From the NCBI RefSeq assembly GCF_014805625.2, contig NW_023998454.1, positions 1,193,752-1,257,751 of the forward strand: DNA of 64,000 nt, given 5' to 3'. Of this stretch, positions 35,746-48,332 are shown in pieces (the stretch's first letter is position 1; each line of letters starts with the position of its first letter). Origin of the DNA: Glossina fuscipes (Eukaryota > Arthropoda > Insecta > Diptera > Glossinidae). Under the pieces are notes generated by a model. That model saw only the letters and a program-made list of their open reading frames with translations, was not told where the DNA came from and did not search any database. The translations under genes were made by a program, and so were the position numbers.

Positions 35746-36553
35746 TTCAGCAAACCGTTTTTTCTTCTTTATTTGCAAGCCATCAATATGTACTTTAGAA
35801 TGTCTGTAGTAGTACGTTCGGAAAAGAAAGTCAATGGCTTTAACACATGAGTGTAGGGCTGATATTATAATAGACCAAAAGCTTAATTAAATTATTTATG
35901 CTAATGTCAATTTTCCGCTTGATATTCTCATGAATTCAAAATCGAAGGTGATATGAGATGAGTTTATAGACTGAACTTTCAAAGTCGAGGTTTCAAGACT
36001 TGACAATTTTTCATATTTATATATATTCTTCAGTCTTTGTATACGCACTAGTCATATGTGCTCGGATACGCATCTTTAATTTACCTCTTGAGATTTCTTA
36101 CATTAGATTATAAAGACTCAAATTTTGCGCTTAATATTATTCAGTTGTCGTATATCTTTTTTAATTATACTCAATAAAATCATCGTGATATTGAGTAAAA
36201 ATTAATGCGTGACTTCGAGGAGAATGAAGATTTAAGCGTAAGAGTGGCGCGTTCCACGCCAGAAACAGCGACACAAGATGCCCTAAATAGATTTTCGAGA
36301 CATTCTAAATCATTTTCCTCAAATTTGATTCATAAACTTTTTAATCTATGAATTTATAACGGGCTTTAAAACGGTAAAATTCTTGTGTTAGTCTTGATAA
36401 ACGTTTATTGGCGTCGAATTGGGCTTTTAGACAAAGCTATGCTATCGTAATTTTGATTAAAAAATAAAAATAACAAGGAAGTCTTCCCTATTTCTTTTCA
36501 GTAATAACAATATGCGTTTACGCTTTACGTTTGATGCATATTGCTATTCACTG

Positions 36554-36867
36554 CATACACATGGATATTTTAAGTTTAAATACCTAGAATAGCAGTAAGC
36601 AATGAGAGCTGATAGAAGCATCGCAGAGTAAAACAGGCGAAATCACGTGGTAGAGAAACGGAGAGAAGCAAGTTAGTTATTTATTTAAAAGAAGAAGAAT
36701 TCGCCTTCGTCGGCCGATGGAGTCCCAAAGTCGCACAGCCGTGAAGTCGATTCAATTTGTGAAATAGTACAGTCGTCAAATATTTTTACTTACTTTTTGT
36801 ATTTAATTACTTTAGTGTAATATCGTTAATTTAAATAAAGTCATTTCAACATCCTTTACATACACAT
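36554..36867. mobile_element. Insertion candidate flanked by 9-base direct repeats
   Basis: CATACACAT occurs at 36554-36562 and again at 36859-36867. Between them is about 296 bases that ends in an AATAAA (about 36834) and a short U3/R-like stretch. The arrangement suggests a solo LTR or retroposed insert with a target duplication, but the ends do not show TG...CA and no coding sequence is present. Confidence 0.3.
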
Positions 36868-36869
36868 AG

Positions 36870-37290
36870 CAGGTCAAACGGAGAACATAAAAGGTTTTTG
36901 GGTCATTAATGTGTCACTATCGTATCATATAAATGTAGCGGAAAGGCTGAAATTGATGAAAAATTATATAAATAAATTATATAATAAATATACTCATACA
37001 ATATTTTAATTTTACTTTTATTCATAAAATTTATATATAAACAATTTAAAAGGAAACCAACGCAACTCTTGAAAAACAAGCAAAGCACGTTAGTTAATCC
37101 AAGGGTTTTATCATCGCTTGAATTGGCTTTAAGGATTAGGTGCCGCTAAAAGATAAACGCCAATATATCCCTGCATAATTTACGACAACTCTTTCCGTGT
37201 GAAAATAGATTCCGTGAGGAGTGCTAAAAACAAATTTTAGCATTAAAACTCAATACATTCAAAAGCTAAAAAGGATATTAACAAGACCAC
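36870..37290. other. No gene seen
   Basis: AT-rich; no supported feature. Confidence 0.45.
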
Positions 37291-37296
37291 GGTTTC

Positions 37297-38004
37297 TCAT
37301 GACGAGGCGTACGATATTTTTTTGCACGAATTTATAACCACAACCGTAAAACCTGCCGCACCATCCAGTTTAGAATAGTTTTCCAGGGCTATCACGAAAA
37401 CTGGACTGCTGTCTATAATCGGTAACCTGCATGGTTGATTTATCTCTTCAACGAGAGCTGTGTAAAGATTTTGCTTCGGCGAATTTTTTTTCAGCCAACA
37501 TTATCAAAACGATCCCGAATAATTGAAGGGAATCACGAGCGAAAAAAGCTTACGGATTGCCGGCTCTGCTCTGGCAATTGGCAGCGTCCCCTCTAAAAGG
37601 TTGCTGATGCATTCGAATTGCTCATGATAGATAAACAACGTTTTAAGAGTGCAATTGTGATTTTAACAAATTGTCAAACAGGAAGATCTCTGTTAATCAG
37701 CTGCATTGAAAATGTATACGTTATTTCTATGCCTTACCAATACTTCACGATAATGTAGGGGGTAGGCAAATATTTACTGCAAATATATCCTAAAATGGAA
37801 CCATTTGTTAAAATGCGTTGGGAACGCATCGCTTTTAAATGTTACTAACACTTGGTACAAGACCATTATAAAATAGTGATCAGCATCGCCGTACTGAACA
37901 GCAACCCGATCATGTCTGTTCTTTAAATATCTGCTCAATTGCATCAATTGTCGCCAAGGTTCCTAGGTGATGGTTTCTATGAATTGGAGCAGCTCGAAGA
38001 ACAT
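37297..38004 (-). pseudogene. Possible decayed gene, one frame with scattered stops
   Basis: Reading the - strand from an ATG at 38004, one frame runs 236 codons with only six stops, including open runs of about 62, 46 and 66 codons. The content is protein-like rather than low-complexity, for example DADHYFIMVLYQVLVTFKSD, EQFECISNLLEGTLPIARAE and PCRLPIIDSSPVFVIALENY. I do not recognise the family. A GTAAGG...TGCAG pair inside would give an intron too short (about 39 bases) for an insect. Chance cannot be excluded. Confidence 0.3.
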
Positions 38005-38009
38005 TGTAT

Positions 38010-39670
38010 CTCTCACTATACCTAACTGCCCTTATAAGGAGGGCGTCGATATTTGACTTCACCGTCGAGATTATTCGTTCATTTCACTAGGATCATAACT
38101 TTTTCATTTTTAAAGCATTTTCCGGTCGTAACACTTTTCTTACCCATAACTCGATGCATTCAATTCCCATAGCATATCCGCTATATCCGCTTCAGTTGCT
38201 TAAGATTTAAAGGTAACATTTCGACTTACAGAAGTCGTTTTATTATTTAATACGGTACAGTAGGCATTGTTTATATATGTGCTGTCCTTAAAAAGTGTAC
38301 AAAGTTAATTAACTACTCAATGTATACCTCGCGGTGGGGACGAGAAATGTCGGGAAAAAGACTGACTACATGGTTTCTATCTTCAATCACAAGACGATGT
38401 AAAGCATAATTTTACAAAATTTTTATATAATTACTTTTAAAAGTTTTAGTAATCTCGCGTATGCTTTTAAAGAATTTTTCTCTTGCTTCTTCACTAATCG
38501 CATATAAAACTGATTTATTGGTTCCTAGTTAAACACTTCTAGACAACACAACTTTTTATAAAGTATATACAAGCGATAAAAATACCAAATGTTAATTGGA
38601 TGGGATGGCAAGTTTGGAATTGTTTTCACAAAGGTAAGCGATCACTTACATCGACTGATCAACCAGATATTCAAAAATTTCTGTTTTAACTACATTGAGC
38701 TTTCATTTAAGGAACACATGAGGCCGAAATGCCGAAACTGATGCTTTGTTGTAGTAAATCTGTTTTGAGAACACCAAATATTGGATTTACGATGGTTGAA
38801 AATTAATGACAGTTCTTCTAAACTACATTTTACGACAGAATCTGCTTTCATGTGTGTTTAGATTTACATCTACTCATGCCTGCTTTAACGGTTATCGTCT
38901 ATAAAATCTGCAATTAATGCATGTCCCTGCTTTCGAAGTAAGTCATATTGAAACTTAAGCTTAGTTTAATTTTTGGTAGAAATTAAGTCAACAACAAAGC
39001 AACTTAAGTAGAAGAGCTACTTAAAAATTATTATTAAATTTCTTCCTTCGCTTGAAGTGTTTTTTCAATCCCAATAGGAAATGGTCAGGAGGGCTCTTAA
39101 TAAAGGAAGAAGATTATTTATCACGAAAAGCTTGCATGTAACGCAAAAAGGGAATTCTTGTAACTTTTTATACATTTTGTTATTATTGATGTTTGTATAT
39201 TTTGCTTTCGTTTGAAAATATTTTTTGAACACCGCCTTAGAGTTTTTTTCAATGTCATTACAACTTCGATAACTTGTAATCAGTACCGTTGTTATCACTA
39301 CTTGAATTTTAGTTACAGCTGATGACAATATAAAAATTAATCTTAAAAATTTAAGCAACAGATAAAACTTTTGAGAAAAATACCGGCTCTTCATTGCACC
39401 CTAGTTTGATATTTTTCCATATCATAATTAGTACACTTTTTGTACCCATCACCGAAGGTAGGTAGGTTTACCTATTTTAACAGATAGTTTGCAATACCCA
39501 GAAGGTTGTTTGATCAGCACAAAATTTTGATGAAAATATGAACATATATGGTATGGAAGATGTTATAGTAAGTAAATCTGAACAGGTCTTACCCCTTCTT
39601 GCTATATGCTATTTTTTTGCTCGTTACTCATAAAATACAACAAATAACGGTGTAAATTTTCAGTTTTGTT
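38010..39670. other. No gene seen; unsupported 109-codon reverse frame at 39065-39394
   Basis: The reverse frame at 39065-39394 starts with an ATG and a hydrophobic, signal-like N terminus, but the rest is Lys/Asn/Tyr-rich and matches nothing I know. Left as non-coding. Confidence 0.4.
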
Positions 39671-39676
39671 CTATAA

Positions 39677-40440
39677 AACAAGTAGAAATATTATAGTCGG
39701 GCAAAGGTGAGTATTATATACACCAGTTCGCCTAGTACAGTAGTTATTCACTCGTGCTGATTACAATAATCCAAAAAGTACACATTATTTTCATGCAAAG
39801 CGCCCATAATTGATAAAATACAAAAAAAATAGACCTAATCCAAATTCGTTCCACTTAATTTTTTTTATTATTTATTATTACTTATTTGTCATATAAGTGC
39901 TGAGAATCCTTATATGCGGTGGTATTCAGAAAATAGATGTACGATTCCGTAATGTAGATTTCTTTGTCAATTTACAATTATGAACTAATTTTCACTGTTA
40001 TATATTGGAAATTCGACCTTGTTAACATATAAAGCTTCCATTTCCGTAGGAACGGTTATATAAGAGTGGTTTTGAAGAAATTGTCTTAGCTGGTCCAAAG
40101 TTTTCACAGTGATCTGCAATGTCGAGATATTACTGCGTAACCAATTTTCCCGAGATATTTTGAAAATTGCAATTTTTGGCCAAATAACGCCCTAGTCTGA
40201 CAGGTCGAAAAAGTTGATCGATTCGAACCATTTCTAGTAGCGTTCTTCCTTGCATGAAATTTCATCGAAATATCTCAAAAATTGCTGCCTGCAGCTTTAA
40301 CACAAAAGTACACGAACAAACATTGGACTGGGAGATGATGGATATACAGACTCAGATTAATTTAGAGAATGATTCTGAATAAATGTAAAGTATTAAGTTC
40401 GAACTAAGGATTCTTTTCCATTATGAAGCAACGAGCAAAC
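39677..40440 (-). repeat. Dispersed repeat family B, copy 2
   Basis: Starts on the + strand with AACAAGTAG and an 'attatagtcgg' block, the reverse of the copy 1 terminus; the interior matches 20480-20700 in reverse. Confidence 0.6.
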
Positions 40441-40835
40441 AAGTGTGTGTAGTTGGTAACTATTATAGAGTTTGAATGTGTGCTTGTAAAAACTATTTCA
40501 AGACATGTTTTCTATGGATAAAATGAATGTTCTTAAAAGGGACATTTGACTTAATTGGCTGAATACGACTTGAAGTGTCTGAAGAGATAATGATGTTAGT
40601 TCCCATACGACAAAAACCATTGCATGCAGACTCACCAAAGAAAATCATTTCACGTTTATTTATGTGAATCACAAGAAAGTCTTAGTGCGCTGCTTCGGCA
40701 AAGGTTTCAAAATGGAATTACTTTGTTGGCCTCTTTAGCTTTCCATAACAAACGATCGTCTGCTATTGAGCGTAAACGCAACAAAAAGGTTAATTGATTT
40801 CCCACGACTCATTTGTGCGAGACAAGCTTTTACTT

Positions 40836-41098
40836 CTATTTATTATTTGACGATGTGTCAAGACAGCAGTTTGCTTGAAAATCTAATGATGAGGCCGAAG
40901 CTGACTCATTTTCCTTTAAGGAGGCATGAACAGAATTTATAGTGAAGCTATCGCAGTCCAAGAGACAGAGTTTCCGTGCGAAAAGTGAAATAAAATCCGT
41001 ATCTACTGGACTAGAATAATTAGCGCCAAGAAATGGTGATAAATTGAATAAATTGTCACGGACGGTGATACGAATTCTTGCGCTAGTTTTAGCCAAAG
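40836..41098 (-). CDS. Possible terminal exon, unrecognised
   Basis: Follows an AATACAG acceptor on the - strand (41105-41099) and stays open for 87 codons to a stop at 40836. The product is Ser/Asn-rich at its end (SASASSLDFQANCCLDTSSN) and opens with ALAKTSARIRITVRDNLFNL. No family recognised. It lies downstream of the candidate exons at 41397-41797 on the same strand and might belong to the same gene. Confidence 0.25.
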
Positions 41099-41396
41099 CT
41101 GTATTATATATATTATAAAAATAATTTTGGTCGTTCTATTGGTATCTCCACAAAACCATTACGGAATAATACATAACATCAGTTTATTCTTCATATTCTA
41201 TACTTTGCAGAAAGCACTTTTTTATCGGTTATCTCCAATTCGATAACAGCAAGGTTTACTGAACCTTTCCACACCATAAATAAACTATTTTAATCAGGTA
41301 TTCATGAGAAGGGAAAAAGGTAATTTTTTATTTAGATAATGACTCGCGAGGGGAATTTTTCATGACGATGGACAATTTCTACATTTTAATCATCCA

Positions 41397-41797
41397 TTAT
41401 ATTCTTAACACCATCATGTGCCTTAAACTCTGAAAAAGTTTACGTAACAAGTATTTTTCATTGCAAATAGACATATATATTTGACCGTTTCGAAGGACTT
41501 CCAGAAAGTTATTGTAGAGGAAGCTTGAAGTGGAAGAATTTTCCATTTTTTTAGCTCTGAAGCCTTTATCGTTTTGTAAGCACCTATTTTTATCAAAGTA
41601 AGTCAAAATGATGATGAGTCATCGGAAACTAAAAAGAAAAGAAAATACATTCACGCATTTAAAAGGCTTATCATACCAATCCAAGTGGTTCAAAACTTCT
41701 TGTAACGTCTTGTAGTTTGTACGAGGATTATTAAAATTTGAAAGCGAAGATTTCCCGGATGCGTTCATGAAGTTTTGATAGTGATTTGAGGCAACTA
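41397..41797 (-). CDS. Possible two-exon segment, unrecognised (weak ionotropic-receptor flavour)
   Basis: Exon 41797-41677 follows a TACATTAG acceptor and ends at a GTATGA donor; exon 41583-41397 follows an AAAATAG acceptor. Splicing the 93-base intron keeps one frame, restoring a Trp across the junction (...LQEVLNHLDW|CLQNDKG...), and the second exon runs open to a stop. The first exon's ASNHYQNFM....SL.....NPRTNYKTLQEVL faintly recalls the region after the last pore helix in insect ionotropic receptors, but this is too weak to name it. No start exon was found upstream, where a dead retrotransposon now sits. Confidence 0.28.
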
Positions 41798-42559
41798 CTA
41801 ATGTAAGAAACACATACATTCAATGATCATTTTTTTCATCAGCCTTCAAGAAAATGCAATTCAAATACCAATTATATAAAGTTAAGCGCGAGAAAGAATA
41901 ATACCTATATGTTAAATTGAAAAAAATTAAGATTAAGTTATTGCATTGAAATATCAAAGCCATTTATCTGCAAATGATTTTTAGAGTCATTGAATATTTC
42001 ATTTTATTCGGGCGATTCCACAAAAGCTTTATTTTCAAACTTCTTCATCTAACTTGGTAGGATTCCCCGGTTCAATCACCCTCTAGAGGTATTCATTACC
42101 TTCGTTTCTCCCTTTGCTTGTGGCCTCGTACCATACGATGAGTGTTCGCAGAGCGTAGTTTGCTTGCTCTTATAAGAGTAGTGTAAAGTTCTGTCCAAGT
42201 CCTGGTACCTTGCTATATACGAATAAATATTTTAATCGTTCCTTATAATAGCTGTTTAGCTTACGCAAATTCTTGCCAATTATTCCAGTTTGCTCTCTCT
42301 GCGTTATCTTCAAAATCCGCTGGGCACTCACTTATTTCGATGTGATCGGATGCACTGAATGACGTCAGTGAGTAATTTATCTTTTTCAGGATAACACAAT
42401 TTTATTCATTGAAACGAAATTCTGAAGTGAATGTACGATGACATTCAAGAAGTGTCAAATCGGCCGAACAACGAAAGAGTGAGAATTTCTCAGTTTTTCA
42501 AAAGAAATAAAATATTGGTTTTTTGTTTATTACTCGTAGACCACAACAAATCTACAAAA

Positions 42560-42720
42560 ATTTGAATTACATTAACATATGCTGTGGGCGATGCTTTAAT
42601 ACCTGTAGAAAAAAGGGAAAAATTTACCACGCCTACTAATACCACGCAATATCATAGGGTACGAAAATTTTGCTTTTTTCCTTTTTCCGGTTACGACCGA
42701 ATATAATTTTCTTGACTTTT
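42560..42720 (+). repeat. Terminus of a family A-type repeat
   Basis: Ends with 'ggttacgaccgaatataattttctt', the A-type terminus; the interior is short and diverged. Confidence 0.5.
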
Positions 42721-42874
42721 CTTATTAGGTATTAAATTTACAATCTACCCAAGAAAAGATTATAAGTGTATATCACGGCAAGATGAAAAAAATGGCTGCA
42801 GTTATTGTGCGAACTGTATAACAATACCGATATGATATATAAGAGAGAAACTCTGTAAACTTAGAATAGTCATT

Positions 42875-44335
42875 AAACTAATTTAGGAAATTGAAGACCC
42901 AGTAAACGATGTCTTTTCAAATTTCTTATTTCATTGGGTTTATTCCTTAGAAATATTGTCAAAGGATTTACATAATTATTCAGTTCTACAGATAGATATT
43001 TTGAAGAAACGCATCGAATTAGATATTTGGTGAAATCCAGGTGATCATAAATTGTTGCTAACGAATCACGGGACATTACCAATGAGACAGACAACTTTGG
43101 GGTGATAATTTTGAAGTATTTCAATATTAGAGTGACTAGCTGTTGTCCACAGTTGTACGACTTGGGCTTAAGTAGGTTACAGGATACTCTTCCATAAAAT
43201 GCATTTATTTCTGCCGTTTAGCTTTTGGATGGTGTTTCCATGTCAAACTTTACCAAGATATTTTACACGGTGTGTTTTCCACCGTTTTGTGTACATGAAA
43301 TTGTAGGTCGTGCACACGCATTCATGGGATCACCAAATGAAAATAGGATTATTATGTCATTTGTATTTATCGCAATTAAAGCATTTACAGCGTTCGGAAA
43401 GCCCGAAGTGAATGTTGAATTTAGGAGGCTTCCTTGCAGCACTCCACTTTCATTGTTATATGAATTGGATTTTCAAATCTCACATGAAAACGTCGCGTTG
43501 CAAATATGGCTTGAGCAACAAATACATGGGAGTTGTGTTGAGTCTTTTATGTTCGAAAAGTATCCCGAAGGCCTTTTATACATCCAAGAGTACACCACCG
43601 CACCGATTTTTATTTTCAATGTCTTCCTAAGAAACAACACGATAATATTGCTCATTGGTACCCTGTTTATTCCTGAAACCGATTTAGCGGTAAGGGATAA
43701 AAAGTATTTGCTCTAGAGCTGTAAGTGGCTTTTGTATACATATTTGCTCAAAGGTTTTAGAAATAAACCGGTCTATATGAGCATACAACGTATTCTGGCT
43801 TATTAGGTTTAGCCCCTATAATCATTTCTGCACATTTCCACTAAGTTGGACAGTGGCTGAATTGTAATTTGTTGTTGAATAAATATTAAGATGAGGACTT
43901 AGAGTCTAAACATTTTATAGGCATTCCATTTATGCAGTTATAACCACGGCCTAATGCATAGTATATGTCTGGTATTGGCTGGATATATCAACGTATTGGT
44001 AATTAGAAAGATTATTACCAGCAGTATATGTAATTGAGTGTTGTTTATTAAGCGAAGAAAACCCTTCTTGGTTCAAGGAATAATTACTACTATGCTTGTC
44101 CTGCGTTGATCTGCGTGAAGTGGGGTTTTAAAGTATGTTTTTAAAAAGCTGGACAATGCAACTGCTAGCACATTTTCGAACCACTACTAGCACATTTTCG
44201 AAGTTTGTCGTCACTTTTAATGCAGGTTAAGTGAGCCAAGTCACATTTAAAACATTCGGCTTGCTTTCTACAAGAGAGGTTTGCGTGTCTCTCCGGCTTT
44301 TGAACAAACTTCAACTCTGGTGACTTTCTCGCGTT
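42875..44335 (-). mobile_element. Collapsed Jockey-like non-LTR retrotransposon
   Basis: On the - strand the parts of a Jockey-clade element appear in the right order but heavily deleted. At 44335-44130 is a gag-like cysteine block (ECFKCDLAHLTC...KCA, then CPAF.KHTL). At about 43783 is a reverse-transcriptase block YRPVYF.NL; at 43450-43425 the SGVLQGS block (family QGSVL); then VKYLG (about 43265), QLWTTASHSNIEILQ (about 43155-43110) and VSNN, matching the thumb and C-terminal region. Stops and shifts occur throughout, and the whole is about 1.5 kb against roughly 4-5 kb for a complete element. The reverse-transcriptase catalytic Asp pair is not legible. A 163-codon frame on the opposite strand (43225-43716) is only its antisense shadow. 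Confidence 0.72.
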
Positions 44336-44369
44336 AAATCTTTACACCCTACAGCACTTGAGGTACTGG

Positions 44370-44965
44370 TTATGTTAAGGTTTTTTAGGCGTATGTAACA
44401 CGCAAAGGCTTGAGATAAATCCACTTTTCTTTATACCGGTCTATTCAGAATCATATTTTAAGCCAGTCCATTCGCCTCTGTGCCCGTCTGTCCGTCTGAC
44501 GTCTGTTCATGTAACTTTGTGTTCAAGGTACAGATCCCAATTTCTGAAATATTTTGATGAAATTAGGTACACTGACCTACTTTGAGCCGACGACGAGAGT
44601 TATTGAAAATGGTTCGGTTCATTTTTTCCCCTCTTCCTATATATATGGCAAAAATTGCAATTTTTAGAATTTCTTGAGAAAAGTGGTTAAGTAATACTAT
44701 TTCGACATTCTATATTGGCGCGAAAACCTTAGGCGGGATGAGGCAGTTTCTTGAAGCCTCTCTGAAGCGAAATGCTTGAGACAAAAAGACCTAATTTTCA
44801 ACGCTCCATTATGAAACAGTAATTTAAAATAAAAAAAACTCACTGTAGCAAATTTGGACTTACTCGACTTATTTTTTGCATCCTACCTTATATAGGTGTT
44901 TTCATGAAAATTTTTATTGTTTAGAGCGGAAAAGTGTAAGTTTTAATATTTTGAGGTTGAAAAAT
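44370..44965 (+). repeat. Dispersed repeat family B, copy 3
   Basis: Aligns with 20395-20960 in the same order, including 'gtaacacg.aaggc', the GTCTGTCCGTCTG run, 'gaaatattttgatgaaatt', 'atggttcgg' and 'aaaattgcaattttt.gaa'. Confidence 0.7.
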
Positions 44966-44969
44966 GATC

Positions 44970-47900
44970 CATTAGGCTGAATTGTGAAGCATCTTGGTCA
45001 TAATGACTCTTACGGAAAGTGTGCCTTTATTTGCACAGACGTCGAATTTTTGGTATGCAGTTCTACGATAGTAAACAGGATATAATCTCGAAAATTGAAA
45101 TTGTGTAGGGTATTTAATAGTCGTAGGTGTAAGCGTAGGCATAGATTCCGCCAAAATTTTAATTAGACCGTTTTCCATGGGTTGCTAATTGCATAATTTG
45201 CTAGATTGCATAATTTTCAGTTTGTAGCAAAGAATTTACCTTGGATCTAATTTTTTCTCTTTAGCGAGCTCATTCATGCCCAGAATGAATTGATTTTCAC
45301 TCAATTGTGAATTGTCAATACCCTTTCTCCGTCATAACAAAGTTGACTTCTTTAATTGACTGCACTAGTACTGTTAACATAAACTAAAATAATGACCATA
45401 GAATGCCATATAACTCTGTCAAGCTGTTGGTCGAAACATCGTTAAATCTCGACAAAAGTCTTTTGTATGCCAGTTTTTTTTGCGTCAAGCATCGGCAGGA
45501 ATCTTTTTTTAATTATTTCTTTTTTTTAAATTCAATCATCAACGATCTCGAATTTTGGGAGGAGCTTATCCGATAAAATTAATAGCACCCCTCAGAAAAT
45601 ATTAATGTGTTATTAGTTTATTATTATTATTAATTTATGAAATTGAAAAATAAATGAAATGTCGGAAAGTTAGCAAATTTTTGTATTTAAAAAGATAAGT
45701 ATCCTCAAAGTCAAGGCCGTTAGCCATTAGTCCCTGTAAGCTACCTATATTTGCACTTTAACTTCCACGCAATACCAAAGTTAAGCTGAACTCATCGTTA
45801 ATGTAATTTCTAAATACTTCGTTGCATTTTAATTACCATTCTTCAATGCGGTGACTTACTACTAGCGTATGTTTATTACAAATTTATTCTCGCATTAACG
45901 TAATATTAATTTGCTGTCAAGATAACATTGCGCCAAAATAATTCGTATTGACGTTAACATATTTCTAGATAAAGCGAAGTAATGACAACGTGGTCTCTTG
46001 ATAATGTATGACCTATACACGAAATGCATATGTAACACGTACGCAATGTTCAATATCGACAACTCATACGGATTGCTAAAAGAATCAAAATTTCATTCCA
46101 AATTGAAATTACAATTAAAAAAGCCTTCATCCCTCTAAAATAATCCTTTGCAGCAATATTGATGCCATGCGAAGATAAGGCTGTTCTAAATTTTTCAGTA
46201 ACGACATAATTATGAGAGGGGAATACAATAATATATTGCTCAGATGATTTTAATTGATTATTACGAATAAAGCACATTGTCATAAATAATAGTTCAGTAA
46301 AAACAATGCAATACTGATTCACTACTTCGTTATTTCATGCGCAAATTTCAGGCTAAAACAAAGATTACTTAACCATCTCTAATCAATTTTGAGATATTTG
46401 ATTGCAAGAAGGAATAAGAATCCACTAAGGGCCAATGTTACTTTGCGAGCTCGAAGGCATTTCCGGAAAACCGATTAATGTATGTATGATTGAAACTGTT
46501 TATATGTTTATTGAGCATTTTGCAGTGTTCTCTTGTGGAAAGAACCATCAGCGCAACCACCCTGCTGAAAAAAAGTTTTTAAAATACAGTCTTGAAATAA
46601 ATTTATTTAAAAAAGTTCAATTAACAATCGACTATAACATCGGTTAAACTTAGATCCAACAAAGAAAATCTTACGCACTTTGAAAGGCCCAAGGATACGA
46701 CCCAAGAGAAAGACTCGACGAACTCGTGGTAGTTTAAGCATTATATTATAATAATTTCGCTGTTACATTTTACTATATGCTATGATACTTCGCGATATTT
46801 CCAAACTAGTTGTGTAAACTAGAACGAAAATGTTCATTAAAATTAGTTAGAGGCGAATTGAACATTGGGTTTTCGGAAAAATCTTCTCACGCTTCGTTTC
46901 ACGAAAATTAATTATTGATTACCAGTTGGGCATGGAAGTTACGCGTACAATAGACTTTTAAAATTCACATTTATACTATCAAACATTTGAAGAGTAGAAA
47001 GTATTATGCCGACGTGGAACTTACCCAAAAGCCTTGCAACGACTGCTACTTGCAGCGCAACAACACGGTTATCCCATGTCTTCTTACCATCGACCTTTGA
47101 GAGAATGTCAATGCATCATGTAGCTTTTATAGGATGTTTGGGACCAATTCTAACGACTTTCGTGCAATCTATCCAGATATCCCAATAAGATTGATTTGCC
47201 ATCCATTTGTTATGCTCCTGTCTTGGTTTGCTGACAAAAAGTCGAGAAATGATTTTTTTCGAGATGTGTGTCAGATTGCTGATAAGACGATACAAAGTGT
47301 TGAGTTTGTTTCGACAGCTCTCCCCTCCTGATTGACTCGGTATCACTGACAAACTGCGATGCAGTTGCCATCTCAACTTCAACTAGCCTAACCTTATCTA
47401 TTCTGCATAGTTTTAGACCTAATTGCTTCATTTTGGAACGTGTTCTTTGGCTTAAATGTTTCGAAATCGTAATCTTTATCCTAACATCGTTTGAGCAAGT
47501 CGTCCCCCTTTGCACTAATTAAGATTACGTATACTAATCACTTCACAAGTGATTTCTTTCTTACATTCTTCTGTTAATCAATCCGCATCTATTACAGCTA
47601 TAGAGGTTTTGCAAAAGAAAAAAAAAAAAAAACAAACATAATTTTAATGAAACCACGGATGTTAGAACACAGTCGATTTATTTAAAGTATAAACCTTTAA
47701 ATCCGATTTATTACAGTAAAAGCTTTTTCCAAAATTTATATTTGTCATAAGAAACAAGGCAATAAAGGTGTAACTAAAAAAAGAACTCTAGTCATAAAAG
47801 TTTGGCTATAAATTGGAAAGAAAGGCGAAGATTTTCTATTGCGCTCGCTGTTATATATATTTATTATCTTTCCATGAGTTTGCCTATTAATCGAAAGTTC

Positions 47901-48240
47901 TGCTTTTTGATATAAGCAATTATAACTAAGAATTTCTTTAATGTTTATCTCACCACTTTAAAAATAAGAAAACAAAAAAAAAAAACAAAAAATTAAAAAT
48001 GAATACAAGTTATGTGCGAATGAATGTTTACTGGTACCAGTCATTATCACCACATAAGCTTCTGACAAAAATCCTCCCGATTTCAGTCTCTCGTTTTCTC
48101 TTTCTTTCCTTTTGCCGTAGACTAAAGGCCAACAATGAAAAAATGATAAAAGACAAGAGCCTGATATTGCGCACAGAAACACGCACATATGTGTGCATAC
48201 GTAAATCACGATCAGCATGACGTATAGTTATTGAACTAAT
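44970..48240. other. No supported gene; several short open stretches
   Basis: Three - strand stretches look mildly coding but I cannot place them: 45178-45012 (ATG start, ends at a GTAAGA donor), 46322-46050 (hydrophobic at both ends), and 47382-47025 (one in-frame stop, then KVDGKKTWDNRVVALQVAVV and a GTAAGT donor). None has a recognised domain. A poly-A run is at 47620-47633. Confidence 0.35.
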
Positions 48241-48243
48241 TCG

Positions 48244-48280
48244 TATAAATTATTAGCAAATGCTTGAAAGAGTTTTCAGT
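48244..48280 (+). promoter_or_regulatory. Core promoter candidate of the lipocalin gene
   Basis: TATAAA at 48244-48249 and an arthropod-type initiator TCAGT at 48276-48280, about 33 bases apart, a little wider than usual. The start codon follows about 55 bases later. Confidence 0.55.
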
Positions 48281-48332
48281 GCCATTTCAGCGTTCGTACG
48301 TGAAACTCGTCAAAGCAATTAAAAAACAACAA

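Noticed and set aside
43225..43716. 163-codon + strand open frame, the longest frame without N in the window
   Set aside because: It lies antisense to the reverse-transcriptase blocks of the dead Jockey-like element; reading the opposite strand explains the sequence.
48264..48332. Longer N terminus of the lipocalin from an upstream TTG
   Set aside because: TTG is not a credible start here, it would put a basic stretch before the signal peptide, and it overlaps the likely transcription start.
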